Shown one piece after another: positions 15,130 through 21,496 of a stretch of 34,258 bases of DNA. A model generated the notes under the pieces. That model was not told where the DNA came from, did not search any database, and saw only the letters and a program-made list of their open reading frames with translations. The translations under genes were made by a program, and so were the position numbers. This stretch comes from a virus. The stretch lies in the IMG/VR virus record IMGVR_UViG_3300037108_000067, positions 1 through 34,258 of that record. One strand, given 5' to 3'. Within the stretch, counting starts at the first letter, position 1, and each line of letters begins with the position of its first letter.

Positions 15130-15237
15130 TCACCACGTAATCTTTTCGCCACGCATTTCTTGACCATCGCGTATGTCGCTAAGAACCGTGACAAATCCAC
15201 GGTTCAAATACTCAGCAATCACATCGCCGTGGCACAT
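15130..15237 (-). CDS. hypothetical protein, 35 aa
   Basis: MCHGDVIAEYLNRGFVTVLS then IRDGQEMRGEKITW. Its ATG overlaps the end of the 73-aa zinc-finger gene by 19 bases and its stop lies just before the next promoter, filling the gap exactly. Too short for a family call. Confidence 0.45.
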   Translation of the reverse strand: MCHGDVIAEYLNRGFVTVLSDIRDGQEMRGEKITW

Positions 15238-15440
15238 AAGGGGCGCTTGCCATCTATCACTTCTTTCATATACTCTACCAAACACCCAATAGTGCAAAAC
15301 ATCAAGCTTTGAGTTTCATTGCTTATGTTGTTGCAGTGTTTACAGAGGATTTCACTTTTTCTGAGCGTTAGGTCAATAGAAACATTCCCAAAAGGAAGGC
15401 TTGAATTACCACAGTAATCGCATTCAACTATTTGCATCAT
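15219..15440 (-). CDS. small zinc-finger protein, 73 aa
   Basis: CDYCGNSSLPFG ... CKHCNNIS ... CTIGCLVEYM: three Cys pairs give a treble-clef or zinc-ribbon fold. It overlaps the end of the ATP-grasp gene by 17 bases. Role unknown. Confidence 0.65.
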   Translation of the reverse strand: MMQIVECDYCGNSSLPFGNVSIDLTLRKSEILCKHCNNISNETQSLMFCTIGCLVEYMKEVIDGKRPLCATAM

Positions 15441-16278
15441 ATATTGCCTTTAATTTTTGCTGTTCTTCCCACTCCGCTGCAGCAATCTCAGACACCCGTT
15501 TGATAATAGGAGCCTTCGGTGCAGCGTATGTCCCGGCACTTGTGAACGAATTAATTTCCATCATCCAATAATTGCCGTCCATATCTTCAACAATGTCAAT
15601 CGTAAAAACTGGGTCAGGATACCAGCCTACTTCCAAAATTTCCTTTACTAGCTTTGTAGCCCTCTCAGGAGCACTTGGGATATAGGTTCGCTGGTCGTTG
15701 TATTTGTATAGCGAGCACGCAAGGATTTCTTTGTCTTTAGTGCAGATGAACCGCCACTCACCACGAATGTTCTTCGGGCTTGACACAACAACAATATCGG
15801 TATCTTTGCTTTGACACTGAACAGCGTCAGCAAAGAACCTATCAAAGTCTTGAAGGTCCAATAGCCTACCTGTGAATTTCTTATCGCCTCCATCAGGTCG
15901 AATGTAAATCAAGGCATCCTTAGCAAAGGAAGCATACACCCACCACTTGTTAGCTTTCAATCCAGCGACAGACATAAAAATGTGCTTGTCATTGAACAAG
16001 AATTTTTGGAAGTGCGGCCAGTAGGCAGTACATAGGTAGTGGGGGTCCGTCATCCAACCAAGCGGGTATATAGATAGGGAGGACTTTAATTTACGAAATA
16101 ATTGAATAGATCCCTGAAAAATACCGCATTCCTTTAATTGGACTACTTCCGGTTTTATCTCAAAATAATTTGTTATGTCCAACACGATACACTTAATACC
16201 CTGTTTACGTACTTCAGCTATCAAATCTTCGTATCCGTTGTCTCCGGTGAAATTTTCTACGATCCACGTACATTTCAT
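15424..16278 (-). CDS. ATP-grasp domain protein (DUF4343-like), 284 aa
   Basis: The C-terminal half has ATP-grasp features: GEWRFICTKDKEILACSLYK, then FTIDIVEDMDGNYWMMEINSF, where D, E and N would bind Mg-ATP. Such phage proteins probably ligate an amine to a carboxylate, but no substrate is known. The N-terminus overlaps the stop of the upstream HNH gene by four bases; before the cassette inserted, this gene was probably nearer its promoter. Confidence 0.75.
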   Translation of the reverse strand: MKCTWIVENFTGDNGYEDLIAEVRKQGIKCIVLDITNYFEIKPEVVQLKECGIFQGSIQLFRKLKSSLSIYPLGWMTDPHYLCTAYWPHFQKFLFNDKHIFMSVAGLKANKWWVYASFAKDALIYIRPDGGDKKFTGRLLDLQDFDRFFADAVQCQSKDTDIVVVSSPKNIRGEWRFICTKDKEILACSLYKYNDQRTYIPSAPERATKLVKEILEVGWYPDPVFTIDIVEDMDGNYWMMEINSFTSAGTYAAPKAPIIKRVSEIAAAEWEEQQKLKAIYDANS

Positions 16279-16892
16279 AAAATTTTATTGTGCTTAATGA
16301 GATTATCTTTTGCCCATAAAGGTTGTAAATTAGAATAGTGAAAACATTTTTTCTGTTCTTCTATTTTAGATAAGTCAAATTTAGAACAAGGAATGATATG
16401 GTCAATATGCCATCCGTTAAATCCATAATTTTTCCAATTCATTCCATTTTGAAATTTTGACTCAAGAAATAATTTGAGTTCCTTAGCAGAGCATCCTATA
16501 AGGTCAACCGTACGATTACATTTTTTAATTCTTTTAAAATTTAAAGCACCACGTATTCTACCTCGCAAAATATAACTCAATTTAAAACAAATATCATCTT
16601 TCATTCTCTGTTTTATTTTTTCATTTATATGTTTTCTATTTTTCTTACCCCACCTTTTAGCATTTTCATTAAATTTATCTTTATTGCGAAGATAGTGTTC
16701 GTGTTGTGATTGTTTGTATTTTTCCAGATTATTGTCTTTATATTTTTCACTGTATCTTTGCCTTAAAATTGGATGTTGTTTAGCCCACTCCCCCGCACGT
16801 ATAATACAACATTCTTTACATTTTAAATGACGATTGTAAAAATCATCTACATTCTTTTCTTTTTTGCATTGAATACAAATCTTTGTTTTCAT
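16275..16892 (-). CDS. HNH homing endonuclease, 205 aa
   Basis: The N-terminus has a zinc finger (CIQCKKEKNVDDFYNRHLKC, CKECC) followed by basic repeats (YSEKYKDNNLEKYKQ; HYLRNKDKF), and the C-terminus an HNH core (GWHIDHIIPCSKFDLS ... HYSNLQPLWAKDNLIK). The gene starts 130 bases inside the ribbon-helix-helix gene in the +1 frame. It lies between a promoter and the ATP-grasp gene, as expected for an invader. Confidence 0.8.
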   Translation of the reverse strand: MKTKICIQCKKEKNVDDFYNRHLKCKECCIIRAGEWAKQHPILRQRYSEKYKDNNLEKYKQSQHEHYLRNKDKFNENAKRWGKKNRKHINEKIKQRMKDDICFKLSYILRGRIRGALNFKRIKKCNRTVDLIGCSAKELKLFLESKFQNGMNWKNYGFNGWHIDHIIPCSKFDLSKIEEQKKCFHYSNLQPLWAKDNLIKHNKIL

Positions 16893-17022
16893 TATTTATT
16901 TTCTCCAGTATGAGTTTCTCAACAAAACCGCTCATTTTATATCCGTATTTATTACAATAAGATTTTAACAAATCCCTTGTTTTTACAGATAATTGAATAG
17001 CGGTTTTGTCTTTTTTACTCAT
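16843..17022 (-). CDS. ribbon-helix-helix-like protein (ORF1 of HNH cassette), 59 aa
   Basis: MSKKDKTAIQLSVKTRDLLK then YGYKMSGFVEKLILEKI: a beta strand followed by two helices, the Arc/MetJ-type DNA-binding layout. The HNH gene begins inside it in the +1 frame, as in the four MGRK loci, though this protein is unrelated in sequence. TATATTTAT lies 4 bases before its ATG. A role in regulating or targeting the nuclease is inference. Confidence 0.65.
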   Translation of the reverse strand: MSKKDKTAIQLSVKTRDLLKSYCNKYGYKMSGFVEKLILEKINNENKDLYSMQKRKECR

Positions 17023-17026
17023 ACTA

Positions 17027-17035
17027 ATAAATATA
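17027..17035 (-). promoter_or_regulatory. TATATTTAT start-proximal motif
   Basis: TATATTTAT, 4 bases (TAGT), ATG at 17022, on the minus strand. Confidence 0.5.
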
Positions 17036-17079
17036 AGAGAATATTAGAAAACATTAGATTTAATACATTTTATCAAACA

Positions 17080-17298
17080 TTAGTTAGGCGTTTTGGCGAC
17101 TGGCGTCGGCTCCGGCGTGAAACATACTCTTGGTGATCTACAGGTCTGCACTCTCTCTCCGTCCCACCAAGCCATGTGGGCGGTCCCGCCAACGACGGCG
17201 ATCACGCGCAATGGTGGGCTGCCGCTATTCAGCCACACCGTTGCCCCCGGTCTTACGAATGCAGGGTTCATTGAACTCAGGTTTTTCGGCTCGTACAT
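17080..17298 (-). CDS. YodC/DUF2158-like protein in the cassette, 72 aa
   Basis: FVRPGATVWLNSGSPPLRVI then HMAWWDGERVQTCRS resembles the small beta-barrel DUF2158 (YodC) family, whose pattern is V-x-L-K-S-G-G-P-x-M-x-V ... W-F/Y-D-G. ATG follows GTTAGGCGTTT and the stop follows GCCTAAC, the usual positions at cassette ends. Its direction is opposite to the inferred attC orientation, which is less common. GC-rich codons differ sharply from the phage genes. Confidence 0.55.
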   Translation of the reverse strand: MYEPKNLSSMNPAFVRPGATVWLNSGSPPLRVIAVVGGTAHMAWWDGERVQTCRSPRVCFTPEPTPVAKTPN

Positions 17299-17386
17299 AA
17301 ACGCCTAACCAATCACTTCAAGCGACGCGGGGTTGCGCCTGTCTGTTTGTCGTTGCTCAGGTGCCCCGCGCGCCTGAGTTCTATCG
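17084..17386 (+). mobile_element. integron-like gene cassette with attC-like site, 303 bp
   Basis: A GC-rich block in AT-rich surroundings. It is flanked by GTTAG direct repeats (17083-17087 and 17386-17390). The left end carries GTTAGGC and the right part a palindromic attC-like site starting GCCTAAC. In circular form the two cores would be perfectly complementary (GCCTAAC / GTTAGGC), as in integron cassettes, and the joints fit recombination at G|TT. It carries one probable gene. No integrase is present in the window, so capture in a host integron or at a secondary site is inferred. Confidence 0.65.
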
Positions 17387-17392
17387 TTAGAA
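17303..17392 (+). repeat. attC-like recombination site
   Basis: GCCTAAC (17303-17309) and GTTAGAA (17386-17392) bound an imperfect palindrome: CAAGCGACGCGGGG pairs imperfectly with CCCCGCGCGCCTGAG, and GGGG-TT-GCGCCTG pairs with CAGGTGCCCC inside. This matches R''/R' core sites and extruded hairpin of integron attC sites; the last bases after GTT come from the target. Confidence 0.6.
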
Positions 17393-17403
17393 GTCAAGCC
17401 CCT

Positions 17404-17523
17404 CTACTTTTTCCTTTTACGAAACCAATTAAATAGCGTCTTGACTTCTTTCCAGAATACCCAGATAAAGAAGGCTACGATAGCAATATCGAGGATTACA
17501 CCAGTTTGAAATAACTCAACCAT
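17404..17523 (-). CDS. small membrane protein, 39 aa
   Basis: MVELFQTGVILDIAIVAFFI then WVFWKEVKTLFNWFRKRKK: one transmembrane helix followed by a basic cytoplasmic tail. It overlaps the end of the 88-aa gene by 8 bases and ends just before the -35 box at 17392. Function unknown; small phage membrane proteins of this form are common. Confidence 0.6.
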   Translation of the reverse strand: MVELFQTGVILDIAIVAFFIWVFWKEVKTLFNWFRKRKK

Positions 17524-17782
17524 TGCTACCAGTTGTTGGGGTTGTAGGTTGGTCTTTGATCATTATATCAAAGATAACAATGTGCGTAAATGGATAAACC
17601 TTCTTATCAACTTTTCGCGGTTCCTCCAGTTCAACAATCCACCCTCTGCCTAGTTCAGGCATTGGTTCTGTTGAACAGCCAGCAATCTTTGCCCAGCCAT
17701 CAATGTTACCTACGCCCATGTTGAAATAAACTCTATCTCCAAGTTTATAGCGATACTTCGGTTCTTTATTTTGTTCACTCAT
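17516..17782 (-). CDS. hypothetical protein, 88 aa
   Basis: KYRYKLGDRVYFNMGVG then WIVELEEPRK and YPFTHIVIFDIMI: beta-rich, probably a small SH3-like barrel. It starts 2 bases after the stop of the 61-aa gene. No family recognised. Confidence 0.6.
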   Translation of the reverse strand: MSEQNKEPKYRYKLGDRVYFNMGVGNIDGWAKIAGCSTEPMPELGRGWIVELEEPRKVDKKVYPFTHIVIFDIMIKDQPTTPTTGSNG

Positions 17783-17784
17783 AT

Positions 17785-17970
17785 TTACGCCATTCTAATT
17801 TCATCTTCGGTAGATGCTTTTATTATTTTTAGCACTCTTTTTTCAAACTTATCAAGATCTATCTTATATCCATTGGATAAATTATCCAGCATATCTTCTA
17901 TCCAATATCTAATAATATTTGCTTTCATATCATCACGCCAATGATTATATTTTATCGCCTTATTTTTCAT
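17785..17970 (-). CDS. hypothetical protein, 61 aa
   Basis: MKNKAIKYNHWRDDMKANII then IEDMLDNLSNGYKIDLDKFE: helical and basic. Its initiation region is duplicated by a 22-bp tandem repeat, giving a decoy ten-residue reading frame (MKNKAIKYEK) directly upstream. Function unknown. Confidence 0.6.
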   Translation of the reverse strand: MKNKAIKYNHWRDDMKANIIRYWIEDMLDNLSNGYKIDLDKFEKRVLKIIKASTEDEIRMA

Positions 17971-18001
17971 ATTTTATCGCCTTATTTTTCATATTTTATC
18001 G
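17947..18001. repeat. 22-bp tandem repeat, 2.5 copies
   Basis: Unit ATATTTTATCGCCTTATTTTTC at 17947-17968 and 17969-17990, with the first 11 bases again at 17991-18001. It spans the end of the AAA+ gene and the start of the 61-aa gene, so the ATG and its upstream bases occur twice. Confidence 0.9.
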
Positions 18002-19012
18002 TTGTTGTGCTTTTGCTAAACCAGCAGCAAAGCCTACTCCCCGTTCATCGGTTTCGTATTTTCTGCTACTAAGTTGTGCGGACATCATCTGTGTCAATAT
18101 CTCAACTGCCTCTTCAAATTCCTTCTCAAAACAGCACACTGAGATTACTAATTCAGCACACGCTGCAAAAGAAAATCCATTGGACGCTGCAACCCACTTG
18201 TCCAGTTCGGTATCTGACACCTTTAGCTTCTTGTTGAAATACATCTTCCTCACATCAGGAGAAGGCATACCCACTTCAATAACTCTGTCAAACCGCCTCG
18301 GTCTGGCTACTAGCCGTTTGTCTAGCTTTTCAGGGTAATTTGTAGTGGCAATATTGAGAACCCTGTCAATCTGGTTTTCGCCATCCAATAGTGTAAGGAT
18401 TTCATCTTCGCCGTGTTCATCAACAATGGCGTCAATATCTTCAAACAAACATACCACAGGTCTGTGCGGTTCTACTTTTCTGAATTGGGAAAGGCCGTCA
18501 TTGAATACGGCTGGATGGTTTGTGCATTGGAATACAAGGCCATCATCCTTTACAATGTCTGCTACAATCTGTTGGACGAGGCAGGTCTTGCCGGAACCCG
18601 CGGGGCCGTGTAGCAAATACCCCCTACGGTGTAGGAAGCCATGTTCGGAGAACTTTTCACCTTTGCCCCAAAAGGTTGTAATTTCATTAAGAACTTTATC
18701 AGATAACGAATCTGGAAATCTCAAAAGGTCGTCAACGCAAATCTGTTTCTTTTGATAAATGATGCCGTGATATTGACTTACAGCAACACTATAAACACCA
18801 CTGGCAAGTTTTGGAAATGTAGAAGAAACTGGCTTGTAAGTATGAGGACCACATACTGCCCATTGGACAAGTGATATTGAGTTAAGTAAATCTTTCTCAC
18901 CTTCATCTACCGTAGCTGGTGGCCCAGATGGTCTGCCATCGCCTTTCGATTTGCGATTGGATTTGGGTATTGCAGGAGAAGTTCCGAATGCTTCTAAATT
19001 CATGTTACTCAT
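17996..19012 (-). CDS. AAA+ ATPase, 338 aa
   Basis: Classical AAA motifs: Walker A HGPAGSGKTCL (about 134-144), Walker B VVCLFEDIDAIVDEHGED, sensor 1 IATTNYPEKLDKRL and the RPRRFDRVIEV arginine segment. The layout is closest to BCS1/FtsH-type AAA proteins. The N-terminus has no transmembrane segment. It probably remodels a protein complex; partner unknown. It starts 12 bases after the end of the small gene upstream. Confidence 0.85.
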   Translation of the reverse strand: MSNMNLEAFGTSPAIPKSNRKSKGDGRPSGPPATVDEGEKDLLNSISLVQWAVCGPHTYKPVSSTFPKLASGVYSVAVSQYHGIIYQKKQICVDDLLRFPDSLSDKVLNEITTFWGKGEKFSEHGFLHRRGYLLHGPAGSGKTCLVQQIVADIVKDDGLVFQCTNHPAVFNDGLSQFRKVEPHRPVVCLFEDIDAIVDEHGEDEILTLLDGENQIDRVLNIATTNYPEKLDKRLVARPRRFDRVIEVGMPSPDVRKMYFNKKLKVSDTELDKWVAASNGFSFAACAELVISVCCFEKEFEEAVEILTQMMSAQLSSRKYETDERGVGFAAGLAKAQQR

Positions 19013-19024
19013 AACTTTATATTA

Positions 19025-19126
19025 TCAATTACTCTCATTGTCCTTCTGTCCCAGAAAATACACATTTCGTATCAGAGATACTACCCATTTTAAGTCACGA
19101 CTGAACTTAACATCCTCCGGCTCCAT
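19025..19126 (-). CDS. hypothetical protein, 33 aa (start uncertain)
   Basis: MEPEDVKFSRDLKWVVSLIR then NVYFLGQKDNESN. A longer reading from ATG 19156 (MSTIALESDA) would start inside the -10 box, and an ATC lies at the leaderless position. I take the ATG at 19126. It is followed closely by the AAA+ gene. Confidence 0.4.
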   Translation of the reverse strand: MEPEDVKFSRDLKWVVSLIRNVYFLGQKDNESN

Positions 19127-19154
19127 CGCATCAGATTCGAGGGCGATGGTTGAC

Positions 19155-19182
19155 ATCTTATACTACTTCGGGTAGTTGTCAA
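19155..19182 (-). promoter_or_regulatory. sigma70-type promoter of the AAA+ operon
   Basis: GGGC-TTGACA (19177-19182), 16-base spacer, TAAGAT (19155-19160). Confidence 0.65.
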
Positions 19183-19242
19183 GCCCTATCTTTTACGTTC
19201 CGAACGCCAATATATAGGGACGGAAAAATAAAAGCGCAAAAA

Positions 19243-19788
19243 TTAATAGTTGAAAAAGCTAAGAGAATAATGAAGGTCACCAGTCTCTTTCAGAGTGATG
19301 CTACACCAACTAGAAGCAACATCAATAGTTTTGAGTGTGTATTCTTTTCCCACCACTAAATTATCTTCTGCGTTTTTGATAATGTCAAGAAACCAAAAAA
19401 CGTGGGTGCCTTTGTATATCAATTTGTCGCCGGAAACGGGCCATTCGGGGTCAGGCGGAGCCTTTTCAAACATAGCTGGTCTAGCAATTTCAGATTTATC
19501 AGTTTCTTCTTCCAGTTCAGACCATAGAACGCACGCGTGATCCTTTTCAGGATATGGATAACGGCCAACATTTAAAGGCCATTCATGATATTTATCGTCA
19601 TCGCCATCAGAGTGAAAAGTTTCACAATGAACTTCACCACTTCTTAAAGCTAATATGGGTCTTGAACCACCTTCTGAACGAAAGTCGCCGGCGGTTTCGT
19701 GATTAGCACAAACTCTTTCCCACCGGCAACCTTCTTGCAGACATATAACCGTGAGACACAATTCAGGTGGCTCTGTTTTGATTTTCAT
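19243..19788 (-). CDS. hypothetical protein, 181 aa
   Basis: MKIKTEPPELCLTVICLQEG, then CRWERVCANHETAGDF, HCETFHSDGDDDKYHEW and ACVLWSELEEETD. Several Cys/His residues could bind metal. The start has AAAGG 8 bases upstream and lies 4 bases after the stop of the lipoprotein gene; longer readings would run through that gene. Function unknown. 19157-19242 holds only the promoter of the next operon. Confidence 0.65.
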   Translation of the reverse strand: MKIKTEPPELCLTVICLQEGCRWERVCANHETAGDFRSEGGSRPILALRSGEVHCETFHSDGDDDKYHEWPLNVGRYPYPEKDHACVLWSELEEETDKSEIARPAMFEKAPPDPEWPVSGDKLIYKGTHVFWFLDIIKNAEDNLVVGKEYTLKTIDVASSWCSITLKETGDLHYSLSFFNY

Positions 19789-19792
19789 GTGT

Positions 19793-20068
19793 TTACCTTT
19801 GTGGTGAATGGCCATGTGGTTGGCCGTGAGGCGGCGGGCCATGTGGCGCTGGAGCACCCCTGTAATAGAAATGTGGTCCATAATAGTAATGACCGCCCCA
19901 ATGAGGCGGATTACCATATACAACTACACCTGACGGACCCCACCAATACGGGCCATAGTATTCACCATACCAGCCATAATAAACAACTGGTTCAGGTGGG
20001 CCAACATAAGTGGCACAGCCAGCAACAAGTGCTAAGCCGAACAATAGACTAATTAGCTTTAGATTCAT
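19793..20068 (-). CDS. lipoprotein, Gly/Tyr/Pro/His-rich, 91 aa
   Basis: MNLKLISLLFGLALVAGCAT carries a lipobox (VAGC), so it should be lipidated at Cys18 and membrane-anchored in a Gram-negative host. The mature part is extremely rich in Tyr, Gly, Trp, Pro and His (YYGWYGEYYGPYWWGPSG) and is probably disordered. Such phage lipoproteins can alter the cell surface or block superinfection, but nothing here proves that. Confidence 0.7.
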   Translation of the reverse strand: MNLKLISLLFGLALVAGCATYVGPPEPVVYYGWYGEYYGPYWWGPSGVVVYGNPPHWGGHYYYGPHFYYRGAPAPHGPPPHGQPHGHSPQR

Positions 20069-20076
20069 ACAGATAA

Positions 20077-20105
20077 ATACTAACACAGATTTAGAGAATA
20101 GTCAA
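20077..20105 (-). promoter_or_regulatory. sigma70-type promoter of lipoprotein gene
   Basis: TTGACT (20100-20105), 17-base spacer, TAGTAT (20077-20082), 8 bases, ATG at 20068. The -35 box overlaps the last codons of the upstream endonuclease gene. Confidence 0.65.
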
Positions 20106-20791
20106 GTTGCTATATTTTTAATAGCTATATCAACTATAGATTTTATTATGTCCAAAAACTTTCCATCTCTTTCCTTTTTAAGATATTTTACATTGTGGGT
20201 GTCTATTACACAAAGGCCTATATTATTTTTAGAGCATAACTGAAACTTTCTATCATCATTATTTTTTGTTCTTTTAAGTTTGTCATCGCCATAAATTGGC
20301 TCATAATGAAAAATGCCGTTAAACTCAAATGCTAATTTCAGTGATGGTATGTAAATATCCAATTCAGCATTTATAGTATCGGTTCTATTGTAATGAATTT
20401 CCAAAGTAGGATATAATATTGTAAGTTGATCCTCAATCCATTTTTCTAATTTTGACCTTCTAGTTCCATATTCTTTATGTGTGTTATGATATGTTGCTGA
20501 ACAAGAGGATGAGCAAAAGTGGTGGTTATTTCGCTTTATATCATTATTATGCTTTGTAAATTCTTTTTTACACTGTTCACATTTTATAACAGTAGCACCC
20601 GTTTTTGTTTTATATTCACCAAAACATACTTTTGAACAAAAATCACAAGAATGTCTGCTAGTTTTTTTTATACCCATTTGAATAGAACATTTTAACTTGT
20701 TAAAGGACTTACCACAATTTTTACACTCTAATGGTATTAAATCTCTGCTTTTCTTGTTGTCAAAATCTTTATATGGTATTAAAAGCTTCAT
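20102..20791 (-). CDS. Vsr-like endonuclease with zinc fingers (homing type), 229 aa
   Basis: The N-terminal half has repeated zinc fingers (CKNCGKSFNKLKCS; CDFCSKVCF; CEQCKKEF; CSSSCSATYH). The C-terminal half, LEKWIEDQL ... ELDIYIPSLKLAFEFNGIFH ... DDRKFQLCSKNNIGLCVI, has the D...E-x-(N/G) core of Vsr-like PD-(D/E)XK nucleases, the type seen in some phage homing enzymes. CTATTTAT lies 4 bases before its ATG. Confidence 0.7.
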   Translation of the reverse strand: MKLLIPYKDFDNKKSRDLIPLECKNCGKSFNKLKCSIQMGIKKTSRHSCDFCSKVCFGEYKTKTGATVIKCEQCKKEFTKHNNDIKRNNHHFCSSSCSATYHNTHKEYGTRRSKLEKWIEDQLTILYPTLEIHYNRTDTINAELDIYIPSLKLAFEFNGIFHYEPIYGDDKLKRTKNNDDRKFQLCSKNNIGLCVIDTHNVKYLKKERDGKFLDIIKSIVDIAIKNIAT

Positions 20792-20795
20792 AACT

Positions 20796-20803
20796 ATAAA
20801 TAG
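20796..20803 (-). promoter_or_regulatory. CTATTTAT start-proximal motif
   Basis: CTATTTAT, 4 bases (AGTT), ATG at 20791, minus strand. Confidence 0.5.
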
Positions 20804-20851
20804 AATTCAAATTTTCCAAAACGTCTAAACGCTTCAAAAAAATGATGAGGC

Positions 20852-20880
20852 TTGCCATTTTTTCTTTTGTATGATACTAT
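20852..20880 (+). promoter_or_regulatory. promoter of tRNA cluster
   Basis: GGC-TTGCCA (-35 at 20852-20857), 17-base spacer, TACTAT (-10 at 20875-20880); the first tRNA begins 10 bases later. Confidence 0.55.
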
Positions 20881-20890
20881 TTAATCATAG

Positions 20891-20964
20891 GCGGGATTAG
20901 TTTATCGGCAAAATAAGACATTGCCAATGTTTAGAGGCGGGTTCAATTCCCGCATCCCGCACCA
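20891..20964 (+). tRNA. tRNA-Gly (GCC)
   Basis: Acceptor GCGGGAT/ATCCCGC, D arm GTTT...AAAT with GG in the loop, anticodon stem AGACA/TGTTT with loop TTGCCAA, T arm GCGGG/CCCGC with loop TTCAATT. CCA is encoded. Confidence 0.9.
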
Positions 20965-20968
20965 GAAA

Positions 20969-21043
20969 GCGGTATAGGTGTTTATGGATACACACGAGTC
21001 TTCCAAACTTGAGTAGTCGGATCATTACCGACATATCGCTCCA
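20969..21043 (+). tRNA. tRNA-Gly (TCC)
   Basis: Acceptor GCGGTAT/ATATCGC (one G-T), D arm GTGT/ACAC, anticodon stem CGAGT/ACTTG with loop CTTCCAA, T arm GTCGG/CCGAC with loop ATCATTA, then TCCA. Base 8 is A and base 54 is A, both unusual. It lies four bases after tRNA-Gly(GCC). Confidence 0.8.
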
Positions 21044-21052
21044 ATTTAATGA

Positions 21053-21313
21053 ATGATGGATACTCCGCAACCATGTGAGTGTTTATCAGACTTTATGAAA
21101 ACACAGATAGATGTGATCAAAAAGCACATTGATGAGCACAAATATTTGAGGAAAATGTCTGATAAAGAAGAAGCTTTATCATCATTCATAAACGATTATG
21201 GATGGTTGATACGCGAGCTGTATTGCACAAGAATTTGTGAGCATAGAGCTACGTGTGAAGTAGCAATGAAGTTGAGTGCCAGTGGTGATTTGCTACACGA
21301 CCATGTAAAATGA
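21053..21313 (+). CDS. hypothetical protein between tRNAs, 86 aa
   Basis: CECLSDFMKTQIDVIKKHID then DYGWLIRELYCTRICEHRAT and CEVAMKLS: helical with several cysteines. It lies between two tRNA genes on the same strand, 9 bases after one and 4 bases before the next, so it is co-transcribed with them. No recognised family. Confidence 0.6.
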   Translation: MMDTPQPCECLSDFMKTQIDVIKKHIDEHKYLRKMSDKEEALSSFINDYGWLIRELYCTRICEHRATCEVAMKLSASGDLLHDHVK

Positions 21314-21317
21314 TTTT

Positions 21318-21412
21318 GCCTCCGTAGTTTAACGGTTAGAACGCTAGCCTTATAAGCTAGATAAGCACTAGATTAGTGCACGGTATTGGTTCAAATCCAG
21401 TCGGAGGTACCA
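21318..21412 (+). tRNA. tRNA-Ile (TAT) with hairpin in variable loop
   Basis: Acceptor GCCTCCG/CGGAGGT, D arm GTTT/GAAC, anticodon stem CTAGC/GCTAG with loop CTTATAA, T arm ATTGG/CCAGT with loop TTCAAAT, A73 and encoded CCA. The variable region is 24 bases with a perfect 6-bp hairpin GCACTA-GAT-TAGTGC. Isoleucine tRNAs normally have a short variable loop, so this is odd. Confidence 0.8.
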
Positions 21413-21415
21413 GAT

Positions 21416-21496
21416 TGCGGTGTGATAGAAACGGCATCTTGCCATGCTCATAACGTGGTGCCTTTGGCCTACTTGGTTCGACTCCAAGCTCCGCTA
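21416..21496 (+). tRNA. tRNA-like with CAT anticodon (Met or Ile2), degenerate
   Basis: Anticodon stem CCATG/CGTGG with loop CTCATAA and T arm CTTGG/CCAAG with loop TTCGACT are clear. The acceptor TGCGGTG/CTCCGCT has mismatches at 1:72 and 6:67, the D arm pairs only as AGA/TCT, and CCA is not encoded. The variable region of 13 bases holds a GCC-TTT-GGC mini-hairpin. It may be a functional odd tRNA or a decaying one. Confidence 0.5.

Larger units (their letters stand above)
17067..17397 (-). promoter_or_regulatory. sigma70-type promoter split by the integron-like cassette
   Basis: GGGC-TTGACT lies at 17392-17397 and TAAAAT at 17067-17072. They are 319 bases apart now, but deleting 17084-17386 leaves the spacer TCTAACTAATGTTTGA, exactly 16 bases, the spacing of the other promoters here. 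The promoter would have driven the leftward genes now at 17022 and below. Confidence 0.7.

Noticed and set aside
17093-17308. Plus-strand frame in the cassette
   Set aside because: It needs a TTG start, has no recognisable family, and the minus-strand DUF2158-like protein is a better candidate; kept open because it fits attC orientation.
18345-18755. Plus-strand frame of 136 codons opposite the AAA+ gene
   Set aside because: Shadow of a strongly conserved ATPase; Ser/Thr-rich, no start signal.
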